A stretch of DNA of 10,191 bases from Acetofilamentum sp. (GCA_020720565.1 DYOK01000095.1:1-10191); one strand, 5' to 3'; shown: positions 1-8,003, counted from the first letter of the stretch. Notes: generated by a model not told the origin, from the letters alone. Made by a program: numbers and translations.

Positions 1-148
1 AATAAACTACAAGAAACAAAGCTTTATGTGTTTTCGATAAATTAGAGCGTTATCATATCAGTATTAAAAAATCTGATTATTACGAAGTACTTTCGACGAT
101 TACTTGTAACTTTATGCCTTTAATAAATAAACAAAATAATTCAGTAAT
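1..148. other. upstream non-coding stretch, no gene recognised
   Basis: AT-rich sequence before the first gene. Reading frame 1 is open from the window edge to a TAG at 43-45 (ending ...YVFSIN), so the last residues of an upstream gene could lie here, but 14 codons are too few to support one. TAAATTAG (38-45) and TAACTTTA (107-114) are one-mismatch versions of the Bacteroidota -7 element TAnnTTTG. Neither has a TTG at a suitable distance upstream, so I do not call a promoter. Confidence 0.4.
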
Positions 149-1519
149 ATGGAAAATCTGAAATCCTATATTCAAGAGAATAAAGACCGCTTCTTAAACG
201 AATTGTTCGAGTTAATTCGCATTCCATCTATTAGCTCTATCGAAGCCAACAAACCTGACATGTATCGGGCAGCCGAAATGTGGAAAAATCTGCTGTTGCA
301 AGCTGGTGCCGACCGTGCCGAAGTGTACGAGACCAAAGGGAATCCGGTGACATACGGCGAAAAAATTGTCGACCCCAAAGCACCGACCGTACTGGTATAC
401 GCCCACATGGACGTGATGCCAGTCGACCCCATCGAGCTATGGACTTCGAACCCATTCGAACCCGAAATACGTGAGGGTAAAATTTGGGCTCGCGGTGCCG
501 ACGACGACAAAGGACAAGGATTTATGCATGCAAAGGCATTCGAATATTTGGTTAAAACCAATCAACTCAAAGTCAATGTCAAATTTATGATAGAGGGCGA
601 AGAAGAAATTGGCTCACCCAGTTTGCCACAATGGTGCAAAGATCATAAAGAAATGCTTAAAGCTGATATTATTTTGGTGTCCGATACGGGGATGATTGCT
701 CCAGATACCCCATCGATAACCACTGGTTTAAGAGGTTTGTCGTATTGGCAAGTCGAAGTTACCGGCCCTAATCGCGATTTGCATTCCGGATTGTTTGGTG
801 GTGCAGTCGCCAATCCCATCAATGTGCTTTCGAAAATGATAGCGGGAATGCTAGACGACAATAACCGAATCACAATTCCTGGTTTTTACGACGACGTAGT
901 AGAGGTAACTGCCGAAGAACGTGCCTTGATGGCCAAAGCACCGTTCAGCCTAGAAAAATACGAAAAAGCGCTCGATTTGACCGAGGTAACCGGCGAGCTT
1001 GGATTTACTACAACCGAACGCACAGGAATGCGTCCAACCTTCGACGTGTGTGGCATTTGGGGCGGATATACCGGCGAGGGTGCCAAAACCGTAATTCCTT
1101 CGAAAGCCTATGCAAAAATTTCGACCCGATTGGTGCCCAATCAAAAACACGATAAAATAGCAGTCCTATTCAAAAATCATTTTGAGAATATTGCTCCAAA
1201 AGGCGTACGCGTAAAAGTTGAATACTTGCACGGTGGTCAAGGTTATTTATGCCCAATCGATTTGCCGGCCTATATGGCAGCCGAAAAAGCATACGAAACC
1301 GTCTATGGCAAGCGACCCGTTCCTGTACGCAGTGGAGGTAGCATCCCAATTATCTCGTCATTCGAAGAAATTCTGGGCATAAAATCGATATTAATGGGAT
1401 TTGGCCTTGAATCGGATGCCATCCATTCGCCCAACGAAAACTTCCCGCTCGAACAGTTTTTTAATGGAATCGAAACCATTCCTTATTTTTATAAATATTT
1501 TACGGAAATCAATAAATAA
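149..1519 (+). CDS. M20 family metallodipeptidase (carnosinase/CNDP2-like)
   Basis: Probable cytoplasmic di-zinc dipeptidase that splits dipeptides to free amino acids. The M20 metal and catalytic set is complete: YAHMDV (H86, D88), ARGADDDKG (bridging D119), EGEEEIGS (general base E152, ligand E153), SDTG (D179) and, near the C-terminus, AIHSPNE (H426). DLHSGLFGG (H212) lies in the lid/dimerisation domain and matches the carnosinase-type (CNDP2-like) subgroup rather than the ArgE/DapE type. There is no signal peptide or membrane segment. The 456-aa length is normal for the group. The ATG at 149 is preferred because helix-forming residues typical of the family N-terminus follow it directly; no Shine-Dalgarno is present, as is usual in Bacteroidota. 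The next gene starts 25 bp downstream with no terminator between, so the two may be co-transcribed. The exact substrate cannot be read from sequence. Confidence 0.93.
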   Translation: MENLKSYIQENKDRFLNELFELIRIPSISSIEANKPDMYRAAEMWKNLLLQAGADRAEVYETKGNPVTYGEKIVDPKAPTVLVYAHMDVMPVDPIELWTSNPFEPEIREGKIWARGADDDKGQGFMHAKAFEYLVKTNQLKVNVKFMIEGEEEIGSPSLPQWCKDHKEMLKADIILVSDTGMIAPDTPSITTGLRGLSYWQVEVTGPNRDLHSGLFGGAVANPINVLSKMIAGMLDDNNRITIPGFYDDVVEVTAEERALMAKAPFSLEKYEKALDLTEVTGELGFTTTERTGMRPTFDVCGIWGGYTGEGAKTVIPSKAYAKISTRLVPNQKHDKIAVLFKNHFENIAPKGVRVKVEYLHGGQGYLCPIDLPAYMAAEKAYETVYGKRPVPVRSGGSIPIISSFEEILGIKSILMGFGLESDAIHSPNENFPLEQFFNGIETIPYFYKYFTEINK

Positions 1520-1544
1520 ACAGGCCGTATAAATTAACTTAATA

Positions 1545-3458
1545 ATGAGCAAAAAATTAGAGTATGTTATTTTGATCGTAATACTTCTTTTGGGAGGGGT
1601 GTTGCGATTTTACGATTTATACACTATACCTTATACTCACGATGAATTCAGTGCTTTATTTAGAACAAGCTTTAAAAATTTACCAGAATTATTCGATAAA
1701 GGTATCAAAGTAGATGGTCACCCAGCAGGCGTTCAGTTGTTTTTATATGCAATTGTTCACACAATTGGAAGCCAGTCTTGGGTTCTTAAAACTCCCTTTA
1801 TTTTAATGGGGATAGCATCAATTTATTTGGTGTATTTGATTGGTAAAAGAACTTTTAATAGTACTGTTGCCTTGATAACTTCTGCTTATATGGCAACATT
1901 ACAATATCCAATAATGTATAGTCAAATTGCTAGGCCATACATTTCTGGGATGTTCTTGAGTTTGCTAATGGTTTACTTTTGGCAAAAGGTCATCGAAAAC
2001 GATAAGAATTATTGGAAAAATGCTTCGTTGTTTGTGTTATTTGCTTCCTTCAATACCTATAATCACCATTTTAGCTTGTTGTTTACTGTTATTGTGGGAC
2101 TCAGCGGATTGTTATTTGTTAGAAATAAAGCATTTATTAAATACTTGTTCCTTGGTTTGGCGATAGTCTTGCTATATATTCCACACCTATCAATTTTCTT
2201 TTTTCAACTTGGTGTAGGAGGCGTAGAGTCTTGGCTAAGCAAACCCGAATCGTCTTTTTTATACGAATATTTCAAATATATATTTCAATATTGTTTTATA
2301 AGCTTCTTAATAGTATTGATCTCGATATCAATAGGACTGAAGAGATACAAAAACAATAAGTTGAATTATAAATATTTAACACTGTTCTTTGTTTGGTTCA
2401 TTTTGCCATTTCTAATTGGATACTATTATTCGATAACGTACAGTGCAGTTTTACAATATTCGTCACTCATTTTTGGATTCCCCTTTTTGCTTTTGTTTAT
2501 ATTTGGTTGGATAAGTCCAAAAAATAAATGGATAACAATTGGGTTAATAATCGTAATAGTTTCGACTAATACTTATGCATTAATTTATAAAAGACAACAT
2601 TATAAGGTCTTATACAATTCAGCGTATATCCATTTTCTAACCGATTTAGAAACTGTAATCAAAAAGGATCCCAATACAAGTGTACTCATACATTCTCATC
2701 CAAAGATTAGTGCGTATTATATTTCAAATCTTGGGATTAGACACCACTATAATTGGATTGATTCTATGCCTTCAAACGGAGAGTTGATTTTGTTTCTTAG
2801 AAATGAGAGCCAAAAGAATAATCAATTATATTTGGGTGCACTTTCATCCATCTCATCAAATATAATTCCTCTAATTCAAGATTATTTTCCGGAATTGTCT
2901 TTTAGAAATAATTATTTTGGAGGAGAAACCTATTTGTTTAGAAAGAATTTGAATCAGTATGCAGATTTCGTGACTGTTTTTCCAAACAATAATTATATCA
3001 ATGACTGGCAAAATTTCGAGCAGTCTAACCTGTTTTGCAATGAATCTAAACTTTATTGTTATCAATTAGATAGCCTAAAAGAATGGTCACCTGGCTATAC
3101 TGTGAGTCTAGATAGTTTGCATTTGGAACCGAATTGCTTTATCGACATTGCTGTAGATATTGAACGTTCCGATTCGGTATTTGAAGGCTTACTGGTGGCG
3201 TCTTTAGACAATTCCGACAAAAACGAATATTGGGCTTCTGCTTCTGCAAAAGATTTTTCTGAGAATATAATCGATACTTCTTATTTTAGAGTTCATCTTT
3301 CTCTCAAGATGTCTGATATTAGGTTAAGTAAAAATCAGATTTTTTTTAAAACTTTTATTTGGAACCAAAAGAAGCAAGAAGTTCGATATCTGAACTATAA
3401 AATTAGCATTAGAAAGGGAAATCCTATTGTCTACGGTCTTTACGAAGATATCAAGTGA
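1545..3458 (+). CDS. GT-C glycosyltransferase, GT39/PMT_2-like integral membrane protein
   Basis: Probable inner-membrane glycosyltransferase that takes sugar from a polyprenyl-phosphate donor and acts on the periplasmic side. About ten hydrophobic segments lie between residues 6 and 346. After TM1 the first outer loop carries THDEF (D33, E34), the acidic pair expected in GT-C enzymes such as PMT and ArnT. DGHPAG (57-62) and YSQIARPY (125-132) also match GT39/PMT_2-type proteins. Residues about 350-637 are mainly hydrophilic and form a C-terminal domain I do not recognise, presumably periplasmic. The ATG lies 25 bp after the M20 stop, and the M49 gene begins 78 bp after this one. Base composition stands out: several 60-base lines are near 23% GC, against about 45% for a counted line in the M20 gene, suggesting separate ancestry. 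No other sugar-pathway gene is present, so donor and acceptor are unknown. Confidence 0.8.
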   Translation: MSKKLEYVILIVILLLGGVLRFYDLYTIPYTHDEFSALFRTSFKNLPELFDKGIKVDGHPAGVQLFLYAIVHTIGSQSWVLKTPFILMGIASIYLVYLIGKRTFNSTVALITSAYMATLQYPIMYSQIARPYISGMFLSLLMVYFWQKVIENDKNYWKNASLFVLFASFNTYNHHFSLLFTVIVGLSGLLFVRNKAFIKYLFLGLAIVLLYIPHLSIFFFQLGVGGVESWLSKPESSFLYEYFKYIFQYCFISFLIVLISISIGLKRYKNNKLNYKYLTLFFVWFILPFLIGYYYSITYSAVLQYSSLIFGFPFLLLFIFGWISPKNKWITIGLIIVIVSTNTYALIYKRQHYKVLYNSAYIHFLTDLETVIKKDPNTSVLIHSHPKISAYYISNLGIRHHYNWIDSMPSNGELILFLRNESQKNNQLYLGALSSISSNIIPLIQDYFPELSFRNNYFGGETYLFRKNLNQYADFVTVFPNNNYINDWQNFEQSNLFCNESKLYCYQLDSLKEWSPGYTVSLDSLHLEPNCFIDIAVDIERSDSVFEGLLVASLDNSDKNEYWASASAKDFSENIIDTSYFRVHLSLKMSDIRLSKNQIFFKTFIWNQKKQEVRYLNYKISIRKGNPIVYGLYEDIK

Positions 3459-3536
3459 TAATGATTGATTGTTGCTTTTTTTAATATTGTTTTGGATTTA
3501 ATGAATTAGTTATCAATATTATAACACATAGCACAA

Positions 3537-5207
3537 ATGAAAACAAAATTAATTTTAGCCACACTCGGCAGCGGTATGCTTTGGCTCGCATCCTGCAATT
3601 GCCCTGTAAAACCTGCAGAAAATAATACAGCCATGAAAGATACTCTAAAGCCTGCTGCTTTTGTGGGCGAACGTTTGGGGCAATACGCACCTGTAACTTT
3701 GTCGGCCGATATATCGACTTTAACGGACAACGAACGTAAAATGCTGCCTCTTTTATTTCAGGTAGCCGATATTATGGAAAGTATCTATTGGAAACAAGTG
3801 ATTAACGAAGACAAAGAAAGCTTTCTTTCGAAAATTGTCGACGAAAAAGCCAAACAATTTGCTTTAATCAATTATGGCCCTTGGGATAGATTAAACGACA
3901 ACGAAGCCTTTTTCGAAGGCGTAGGGAAGAAACCAGAAGGGGCCAATTTCTATCCGCTCGACATGACCAAAGCAGAATTCGAAGCCTTAGCCGATACCAA
4001 TAAAAAATCGTTGTACACCTTGATTCGTCGCGACGAACAAGGAAAATTGCGTGTGGTATGGTATCACGATGCTTATGCCGAAGAGCTTAAAAAAGCATCA
4101 GATTTAATGAAAAAAGCTGCTGCTTTAGCCGATGATGCTGGTTTGAAAAACTATTTGAACTTGCGAGCAGAAGCACTTTTAACCGACGACTACTATCCAT
4201 CGGATTTGGCTTGGATGAAAATGCGTACCAACCGCATCGATTTTATTGCCGGCCCAATCGAAAATTACGAAGATGCACTTTATGGCTACAAAGCTGCTCA
4301 TGAGTCTTTTATTTTGATTAAAGATTTGGATTGGAGTAAAAAACTCGAAAAGTTTTCGGCTATGTTGCCCGCATTGCAAACCAAATTACCTGTAGCGGCC
4401 GAATACAAAAAAGAAGTACCGGGTGCCGATGCCGATATGAATGCATACGATGTGGTATATTATGCCGGTGATTGTAATTCGGGCAGCAAAACCATAGCCA
4501 TCAATTTGCCCAACGACGAGCGTGTTCATTTGCAAATGGGTAGCCGAAAATTGCAACTTAAAAATGCCATGCGTGCCAAATTTGATAAAATTGTAGTACC
4601 CATCGCCAATTTGGTTATTACGCCCGAGCAACGTCAATACGTTAAGTTCGATGCATTCTTCGAAAACACCATGTTTCACGAAGTCGGTCATGCCATGGGT
4701 GTTAAAAACACCATCAACGGCAAAGGCAATGCTCGCGAAGCTTTAAAGGAGGTTTATTCATCGATAGAAGAAGGTAAAGCCGATATTATGGGCTTATGGT
4801 TGGTTACGCAATTGTACGAAATGGGCGAATTAACCCAAGGCGAAGTAATGGACAATTATGTGACGTTTTTCGCCGGCATATTCCGTTCCTCTCGCTTTGG
4901 GGCAGCCAGTGCACATGGTAAAGCCAATATGATGCGTTTTAATTATTTTGCCGAAAAAGGGGCATTCGAACGCCTTGCAGATGGTACGTATCGTATCGAT
5001 TTCGAAAAAATGAAAGCGGCCTCAATTGGCATTATGCAAGAAATTTTGGTCGTTCAAGGCGATGGAAATTACGACAAAGCAAAAGCTTGGGTCGAAAAAG
5101 AAGGGATAGTTCGTCCCGAATTACAAAAAGATCTGGATCGAATAAACGCCTCTGGTATTCCTGTTGACGTCGTTTACACACAAGGCCAAAAAGTTTTAGG
5201 GTTATAG
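3537..5207 (+). CDS. M49 (dipeptidyl-peptidase III family) zinc peptidase, lipoprotein
   Basis: Predicted zinc exopeptidase that would remove dipeptides from peptide N-termini. The zinc site is HEVGH (H381, E382, H385) followed by EEGKAD (411-416), the M49 second motif EExxA(E/D); E412 should be the third ligand. AINLPND (321-327) resembles the conserved GINLPN-type strand of the family. The first zinc motif is the pentapeptide HExxH, not the HExxGH hexapeptide of classical DPP III, and at 556 aa the protein is shorter than eukaryotic or Bacteroides DPP III (about 675-740 aa). The N-terminus has a short hydrophobic segment ending in LASC with Cys20, a lipobox, so the mature protein is probably a membrane-anchored lipoprotein. 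M49 homologues in Bacteroidota are sometimes mislabelled dihydrofolate reductase; no DHFR features are seen. It converges on the S46 gene. Family assignment is firm; true dipeptidyl-peptidase activity is inferred. Confidence 0.87.
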   Translation: MKTKLILATLGSGMLWLASCNCPVKPAENNTAMKDTLKPAAFVGERLGQYAPVTLSADISTLTDNERKMLPLLFQVADIMESIYWKQVINEDKESFLSKIVDEKAKQFALINYGPWDRLNDNEAFFEGVGKKPEGANFYPLDMTKAEFEALADTNKKSLYTLIRRDEQGKLRVVWYHDAYAEELKKASDLMKKAAALADDAGLKNYLNLRAEALLTDDYYPSDLAWMKMRTNRIDFIAGPIENYEDALYGYKAAHESFILIKDLDWSKKLEKFSAMLPALQTKLPVAAEYKKEVPGADADMNAYDVVYYAGDCNSGSKTIAINLPNDERVHLQMGSRKLQLKNAMRAKFDKIVVPIANLVITPEQRQYVKFDAFFENTMFHEVGHAMGVKNTINGKGNAREALKEVYSSIEEGKADIMGLWLVTQLYEMGELTQGEVMDNYVTFFAGIFRSSRFGAASAHGKANMMRFNYFAEKGAFERLADGTYRIDFEKMKAASIGIMQEILVVQGDGNYDKAKAWVEKEGIVRPELQKDLDRINASGIPVDVVYTQGQKVLGL

Positions 5208-5262
5208 TCAAATTTTTACTAACGATTTAAGCGAAATTTTACTCAATCCATAAATTACCAAA

Positions 5263-5300
5263 CAACAAAAAGGCCACTCCAAAGAGTGGCCTTTTTGTTG
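5263..5300. terminator. bidirectional intrinsic terminator between convergent peptidase genes
   Basis: A perfect 17-bp inverted repeat, CAACAAAAAGGCCACTC (5263-5279) and its complement (5284-5300), surrounds the 4-nt loop CAAA. The GC-rich stem core GGCCACTC/GAGTGGCC is flanked by A5 on the left and T5 on the right, so each strand reads as hairpin plus U-tract. It lies 55 bp after the M49 stop and 16 bp after the S46 stop on the other strand, and should end both transcripts. Confidence 0.93.
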
Positions 5301-5316
5301 ACAGTCAGTGACTTAA

Positions 5317-7494
5317 TTATTTTACAATGGTCATTTCGTCGATTAAACGTTTAGCACCACCGTGTTTTTCGATAATGAATAAAGTGTAACGAACGTCGAC
5401 ATTGATACATTTTTGTAATTGATGTTCGAAAGCAATATCGCCGCTCATGGCTTCCCAGTTACCGTCGAAAGCGGTTCCTACCAATTCACCATTGGCATTT
5501 ATTACAGGGCTACCTGAATTACCTCCAGTAATATCGTTGTTGCTGGTAAAACATACACGCAAATTTCCATCTTTGTCGGCGTATTGACCGAAATCTTTGG
5601 CTTTGTATAAGTCTTTAAGTTTTTGGTCTACATAAAACTCATGGTCTTTTTTAACACCTTTTACCTCTTTTTCCATAATACCATCGATGGTTGTGTAATA
5701 TTTGTATTGGACACCGTCCATTGGGGCATAGTCACCAACTTGTCCGTAGGTTAAACGCAAGGTTGAGTTAGCGTCTGGATAGTATTTTTTATCTGGATTC
5801 ATTTCCAACAAACCGGCTTCGAACAAACGCATGCCTTTATCTAAGTCATCAGAAGATCCTGAGAATTTCAGGTATTTATCAATGAGTTCGTCCATCATCA
5901 TGTATACAGGGTCTTTCGACAATACTTTTATTGATGGTTTGTCAAGAAATGCATTCATTTTCTCCTCTGTAGCAAAAATACTTTTCGAATAGATTCCATC
6001 GGCGTATTTTGCAAGGCTACCTTTTCCTTTTTTACCTGCATCGGCAATAAATTTCAATTGCATATCGGCAGGTACGTTGTTGTAATACATTTCGAACATG
6101 GCAACAAACAAATCTTTATCTACTTGCATATTGTAATCTTTCCAGTGTTCTTTCATGCCTTCTTTTGCTTCTTTTCCTAGGTTTGATACCAATTCTTGGT
6201 TAGGTGTTTTACCGCTTAAAACCATACCTAATTGTCGGAGTTGGAATGGTAACATAACCATTTCAGGGCCTTGGAAAATTGATTCAAATAAATAAGTTTG
6301 AGCTAAAGCATTGGTTCTGTTGCTGTTGAAATAATTCTCAATTAATTTTAGTGCTTCGCCATACTTAGCTTTACGATTTTGGTCTTGATTGACCCAAGTG
6401 GTAAAATCGGCTTCTAATGCTCTTTTTTTATTGATGATATCTAAACGAACTAAACCACGAGATTGACCTTGGAAATATTTCCAGTAGTTTGCTGTTTGAG
6501 CATATTTTGAAGCATACTGCAAGTATGTTTTTTCATCTTTATCCATATACGATTTCATGATTTTTAATTTTAAATCACGAATCGAAACAGTAGTAGGATT
6601 GGTGATATCGAGTGCTTGCTGAACTCCAAATGAAGTTAAGAAACGCTCTGTGCTACCAGGGAATCCCATCACCATGGTATAATCATCTTCCTCAACACCT
6701 TTGATTGAAACAGGGAAGTGATGAACTGCTTTGTAAGGCACGTTGTCGGTAGAGTATTTAGCCGATTTGTTGTCTTTGGTGGTATAAATTCTAAACATTG
6801 AGAAGTCACCAGTGTGACGTGGCCACATCCAGTTGTCGGTATCACCACCAAATTTTCCGATAGCGTTAGGAGGGGTGCCTACTAAACGAATATCTTTAAA
6901 TGTCTCATATTTAAAAAGAAAGAATTGATTACCTTCGAACATGCTTTTAACATCGTAGCCATAAGCAGCATCGGCTGTTTTAGCTTCTTTGATAATAAGT
7001 GCTTTAATTTCATCTATTTTGGCTTGACGACCAGATTCTGACATGGTATCAGATAGTTGAGGAACGATTCGACCAGTGATATCTTCTAAGCTAACCACAC
7101 GAGTCATTACAAGACCTTCGTTTGGTAGTTCGTCGGAGAAATTGGCAGCCCAAAAACCATCGAGCAAATAGTTGTGTTCAGGTGTACTGTGCGATTGAAT
7201 CTGGCCATATCCGCAGTGGTGGTTGGTTAATACCAAGCCTTGGCTCGAGATAATTTCGCCTGTACAGAAAAATCCAAATGGTTGTTGTTCATTTCCTAAT
7301 CCCACAACAGCATCTTTCAAACTCGAATGATTAATGTTGTAGATATCTTCCGGAGTAAGCTTAAGGCCTTTAGCCTTCATCTCTTCATAATTTTTTCCAA
7401 TAAGAGCCAAGAGCCACATGCCTTCGTCGGCACGCGCAAAAGAGCTACTCATTAAGCTGAATACTAGCAAGATAGCTATTGATTTTAATTTCAT
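5317..7494 (-). CDS. dpp7: S46 family dipeptidyl-peptidase, DPP7 type
   Basis: Exported serine exopeptidase that removes dipeptides from N-termini. Residues 1-22 form a signal peptide, with probable cleavage at ARA|DEGMW; the mature start DEGMWLL is typical of S46. The triad is visible: H93 in TNHHCGY, D230 in RHTGDF and S660 in GGNSGSPV, the chymotrypsin-like halves being separated by a helical insertion at about residues 270-560. The residue 18 after the catalytic serine, which separates the subfamilies, is Gly678 (AFDGNW). In characterised Porphyromonas enzymes Gly at this place marks DPP7 (hydrophobic or broad P1) and Arg marks DPP11 (Asp/Glu P1). The length of 725 aa is normal. The gene is monocistronic by context: it ends at the shared hairpin and starts beside a divergent gap with its own promoter match. 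Acceptance of N-terminally blocked peptides is not predictable here. Confidence 0.95.
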   Translation of the reverse strand: MKLKSIAILLVFSLMSSSFARADEGMWLLALIGKNYEEMKAKGLKLTPEDIYNINHSSLKDAVVGLGNEQQPFGFFCTGEIISSQGLVLTNHHCGYGQIQSHSTPEHNYLLDGFWAANFSDELPNEGLVMTRVVSLEDITGRIVPQLSDTMSESGRQAKIDEIKALIIKEAKTADAAYGYDVKSMFEGNQFFLFKYETFKDIRLVGTPPNAIGKFGGDTDNWMWPRHTGDFSMFRIYTTKDNKSAKYSTDNVPYKAVHHFPVSIKGVEEDDYTMVMGFPGSTERFLTSFGVQQALDITNPTTVSIRDLKLKIMKSYMDKDEKTYLQYASKYAQTANYWKYFQGQSRGLVRLDIINKKRALEADFTTWVNQDQNRKAKYGEALKLIENYFNSNRTNALAQTYLFESIFQGPEMVMLPFQLRQLGMVLSGKTPNQELVSNLGKEAKEGMKEHWKDYNMQVDKDLFVAMFEMYYNNVPADMQLKFIADAGKKGKGSLAKYADGIYSKSIFATEEKMNAFLDKPSIKVLSKDPVYMMMDELIDKYLKFSGSSDDLDKGMRLFEAGLLEMNPDKKYYPDANSTLRLTYGQVGDYAPMDGVQYKYYTTIDGIMEKEVKGVKKDHEFYVDQKLKDLYKAKDFGQYADKDGNLRVCFTSNNDITGGNSGSPVINANGELVGTAFDGNWEAMSGDIAFEHQLQKCINVDVRYTLFIIEKHGGAKRLIDEMTIVK

Positions 7495-7521
7495 TTTAAG
7501 GAAAATTTAATAATTTAATTA

Positions 7522-7554
7522 CAAAAATAGATAAAATATACCGTTTTTTAACAA
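7522..7554 (-). promoter_or_regulatory. predicted Bacteroidota sigma-ABfr-type promoter of the S46 gene
   Basis: On the minus strand TATTTTTG (7529-7522) is an exact match to the -7 consensus TAnnTTTG. A TTG (7554-7552) lies 22 nt upstream, slightly longer than the usual spacing of about 19-21. Transcription would start roughly 20 nt before the ATG, giving a short leader. The -7 match is good and the -33 spacing is marginal. Confidence 0.5.
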
Positions 7555-7618
7555 CGAATCACTTCGACGAACGTTTTAAACAATATGTTACACAAACTTT
7601 AATTTTATCTTCATTGTA

Positions 7619-7650
7619 TTGTGAGCCTTACGGTTTTTTTAGTAAATTAG
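7619..7650 (+). promoter_or_regulatory. possible plus-strand promoter far upstream of fbp
   Basis: TTG (7619-7621) is followed after 21 nt by TAAATTAG (7643-7650), a 7-of-8 match to TAnnTTTG, and then by GCAGCC. If used, the transcript would carry both structured segments and reach fbp with a leader of about 430 nt, or make a separate small RNA. No better match to this promoter type was found closer to fbp. Confidence 0.3.
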
Positions 7651-7690
7651 CAGCCTGACAAGTCAATTATGAATTTTTAATGATGAATTA

Positions 7691-7835
7691 TAATTCAATA
7701 CTTCGTTAAACTTTTCAAAAGTTCATATTTAATAGATGGATTCATCTGATATTCAGTACAAAAACTAATAATTAAAACTTTTGAAAAGTTCTAATTATTA
7801 GATAGTTAAAAAAGATTAACGAACTATTATAATTA
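7691..7835. repeat. nested inverted-repeat element of about 145 bp, MITE-like or structured RNA
   Basis: The arms AATACTTCGTTAAACTTTT (7697-7715) and AAAAGATTAACGAACTATT (7810-7828) are reverse complements at 17 of 19 positions. Pairing continues outward across a small bulge (TAATT 7691-7695 with AATTA 7831-7835). Inside lie the palindrome AACTTTTCAAAAGTT (7709-7723), its reverse complement AACTTTTGAAAAGTT (7776-7790), a small hairpin AGATG/CATCT (7734-7747) and a long hairpin at 7765-7801. The 9-mer ATTATAATT occurs at both edges (7687-7695 and 7826-7834), which could be a target-site duplication, although it lies within a palindromic AT run. There is no coding content. AT-rich DNA gives chance dyads, but the nested arrangement is hard to dismiss. 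Confidence 0.6.
7765..7801. repeat. 37-nt near-perfect hairpin inside the inverted-repeat element
   Basis: CTAATAATTA (7765-7774) pairs with TAATTATTAG (7792-7801), and AACTTTT (7776-7782) with AAAAGTT (7784-7790), around a single central G (7783). That is 17 of 18 positions, with one A/C mismatch. The stem is AT-rich and has no U-tract, so it is not a typical terminator. A binding site for a dimeric regulator or a cruciform are alternatives. Confidence 0.65.
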
Positions 7836-7926
7836 GAAATTAAAAATTATAGATTTAAGGCAATTAAGAATTTTAAATATAAGCCTTTAGATGAAAAACA
7901 GAAGATAAAACTTTTAACCTCCTTGC

Positions 7927-8003
7927 GAAAGATTTATCGTCCGCATGAGGCGGAGGACAGGTTTATCGGGCGAAGTAGGATAGACCTGAAACCTTTATCT
8001 TTC
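7927..8003 (+). other. possible structured RNA element (closing stem enclosing two hairpins) upstream of fbp
   Basis: This segment has clearly more GC than the DNA around it. GAAAGAT (7927-7933) pairs with ATCTTTC (7997-8003) to close a domain. Inside are hairpin 1, TCCGC (7940-7944) with GCGGA (7950-7954) and loop ATGAG, and hairpin 2, CAGGTTTATC (7958-7967) with GATAGACCTG (7979-7988), 10 bp including one G-U wobble and the loop GGGCGAAGTAG. TTTATC recurs three times (7933, 7962, 7994). Competing pairings exist, for example CCTCC (7918-7922) with GGAGG (7952-7956). It could be a cis-regulatory leader for fbp, an interspersed REP-like repeat, or a small RNA. I do not recognise it as a known riboswitch. 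The strand is assumed from fbp. Confidence 0.45.

Noticed and set aside
172..561. 129-codon open frame antisense to the M20 gene
   Set aside because: It lies wholly inside a firmly identified gene, has no recognisable domain or promoter, and reflects the codon bias of the sense strand.
3482..3521. Inverted repeat TAATATTG / CAATATTA before the M49 gene
   Set aside because: Only 8 bp of A/T-rich sequence separated by 24 nt, easily expected by chance. The left arm resembles a -7 element but has no TTG at a suitable distance.
4386..4691. 101-codon open frame antisense to the M49 gene
   Set aside because: Shadow of the M49 coding frame across its conserved zinc-site region; no independent evidence.
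7684..7697. Perfect 14-bp palindrome TGAATTATAATTCA as an operator
   Set aside because: All but its ends is A/T, and it overlaps the edge repeat of the 7691-7835 element. I cannot tie it to any regulator, so it is not listed separately.
7918..7924. CCTCCTT, identical to the anti-Shine-Dalgarno core of 16S rRNA
   Set aside because: No surrounding 16S 3'-end sequence is present; a 7-base match is not evidence of an rRNA fragment.
7945..7983. 12-codon ATG frame inside the folded segment
   Set aside because: Too short, no leader context, and it overlaps the hairpin pairing that better explains the sequence.
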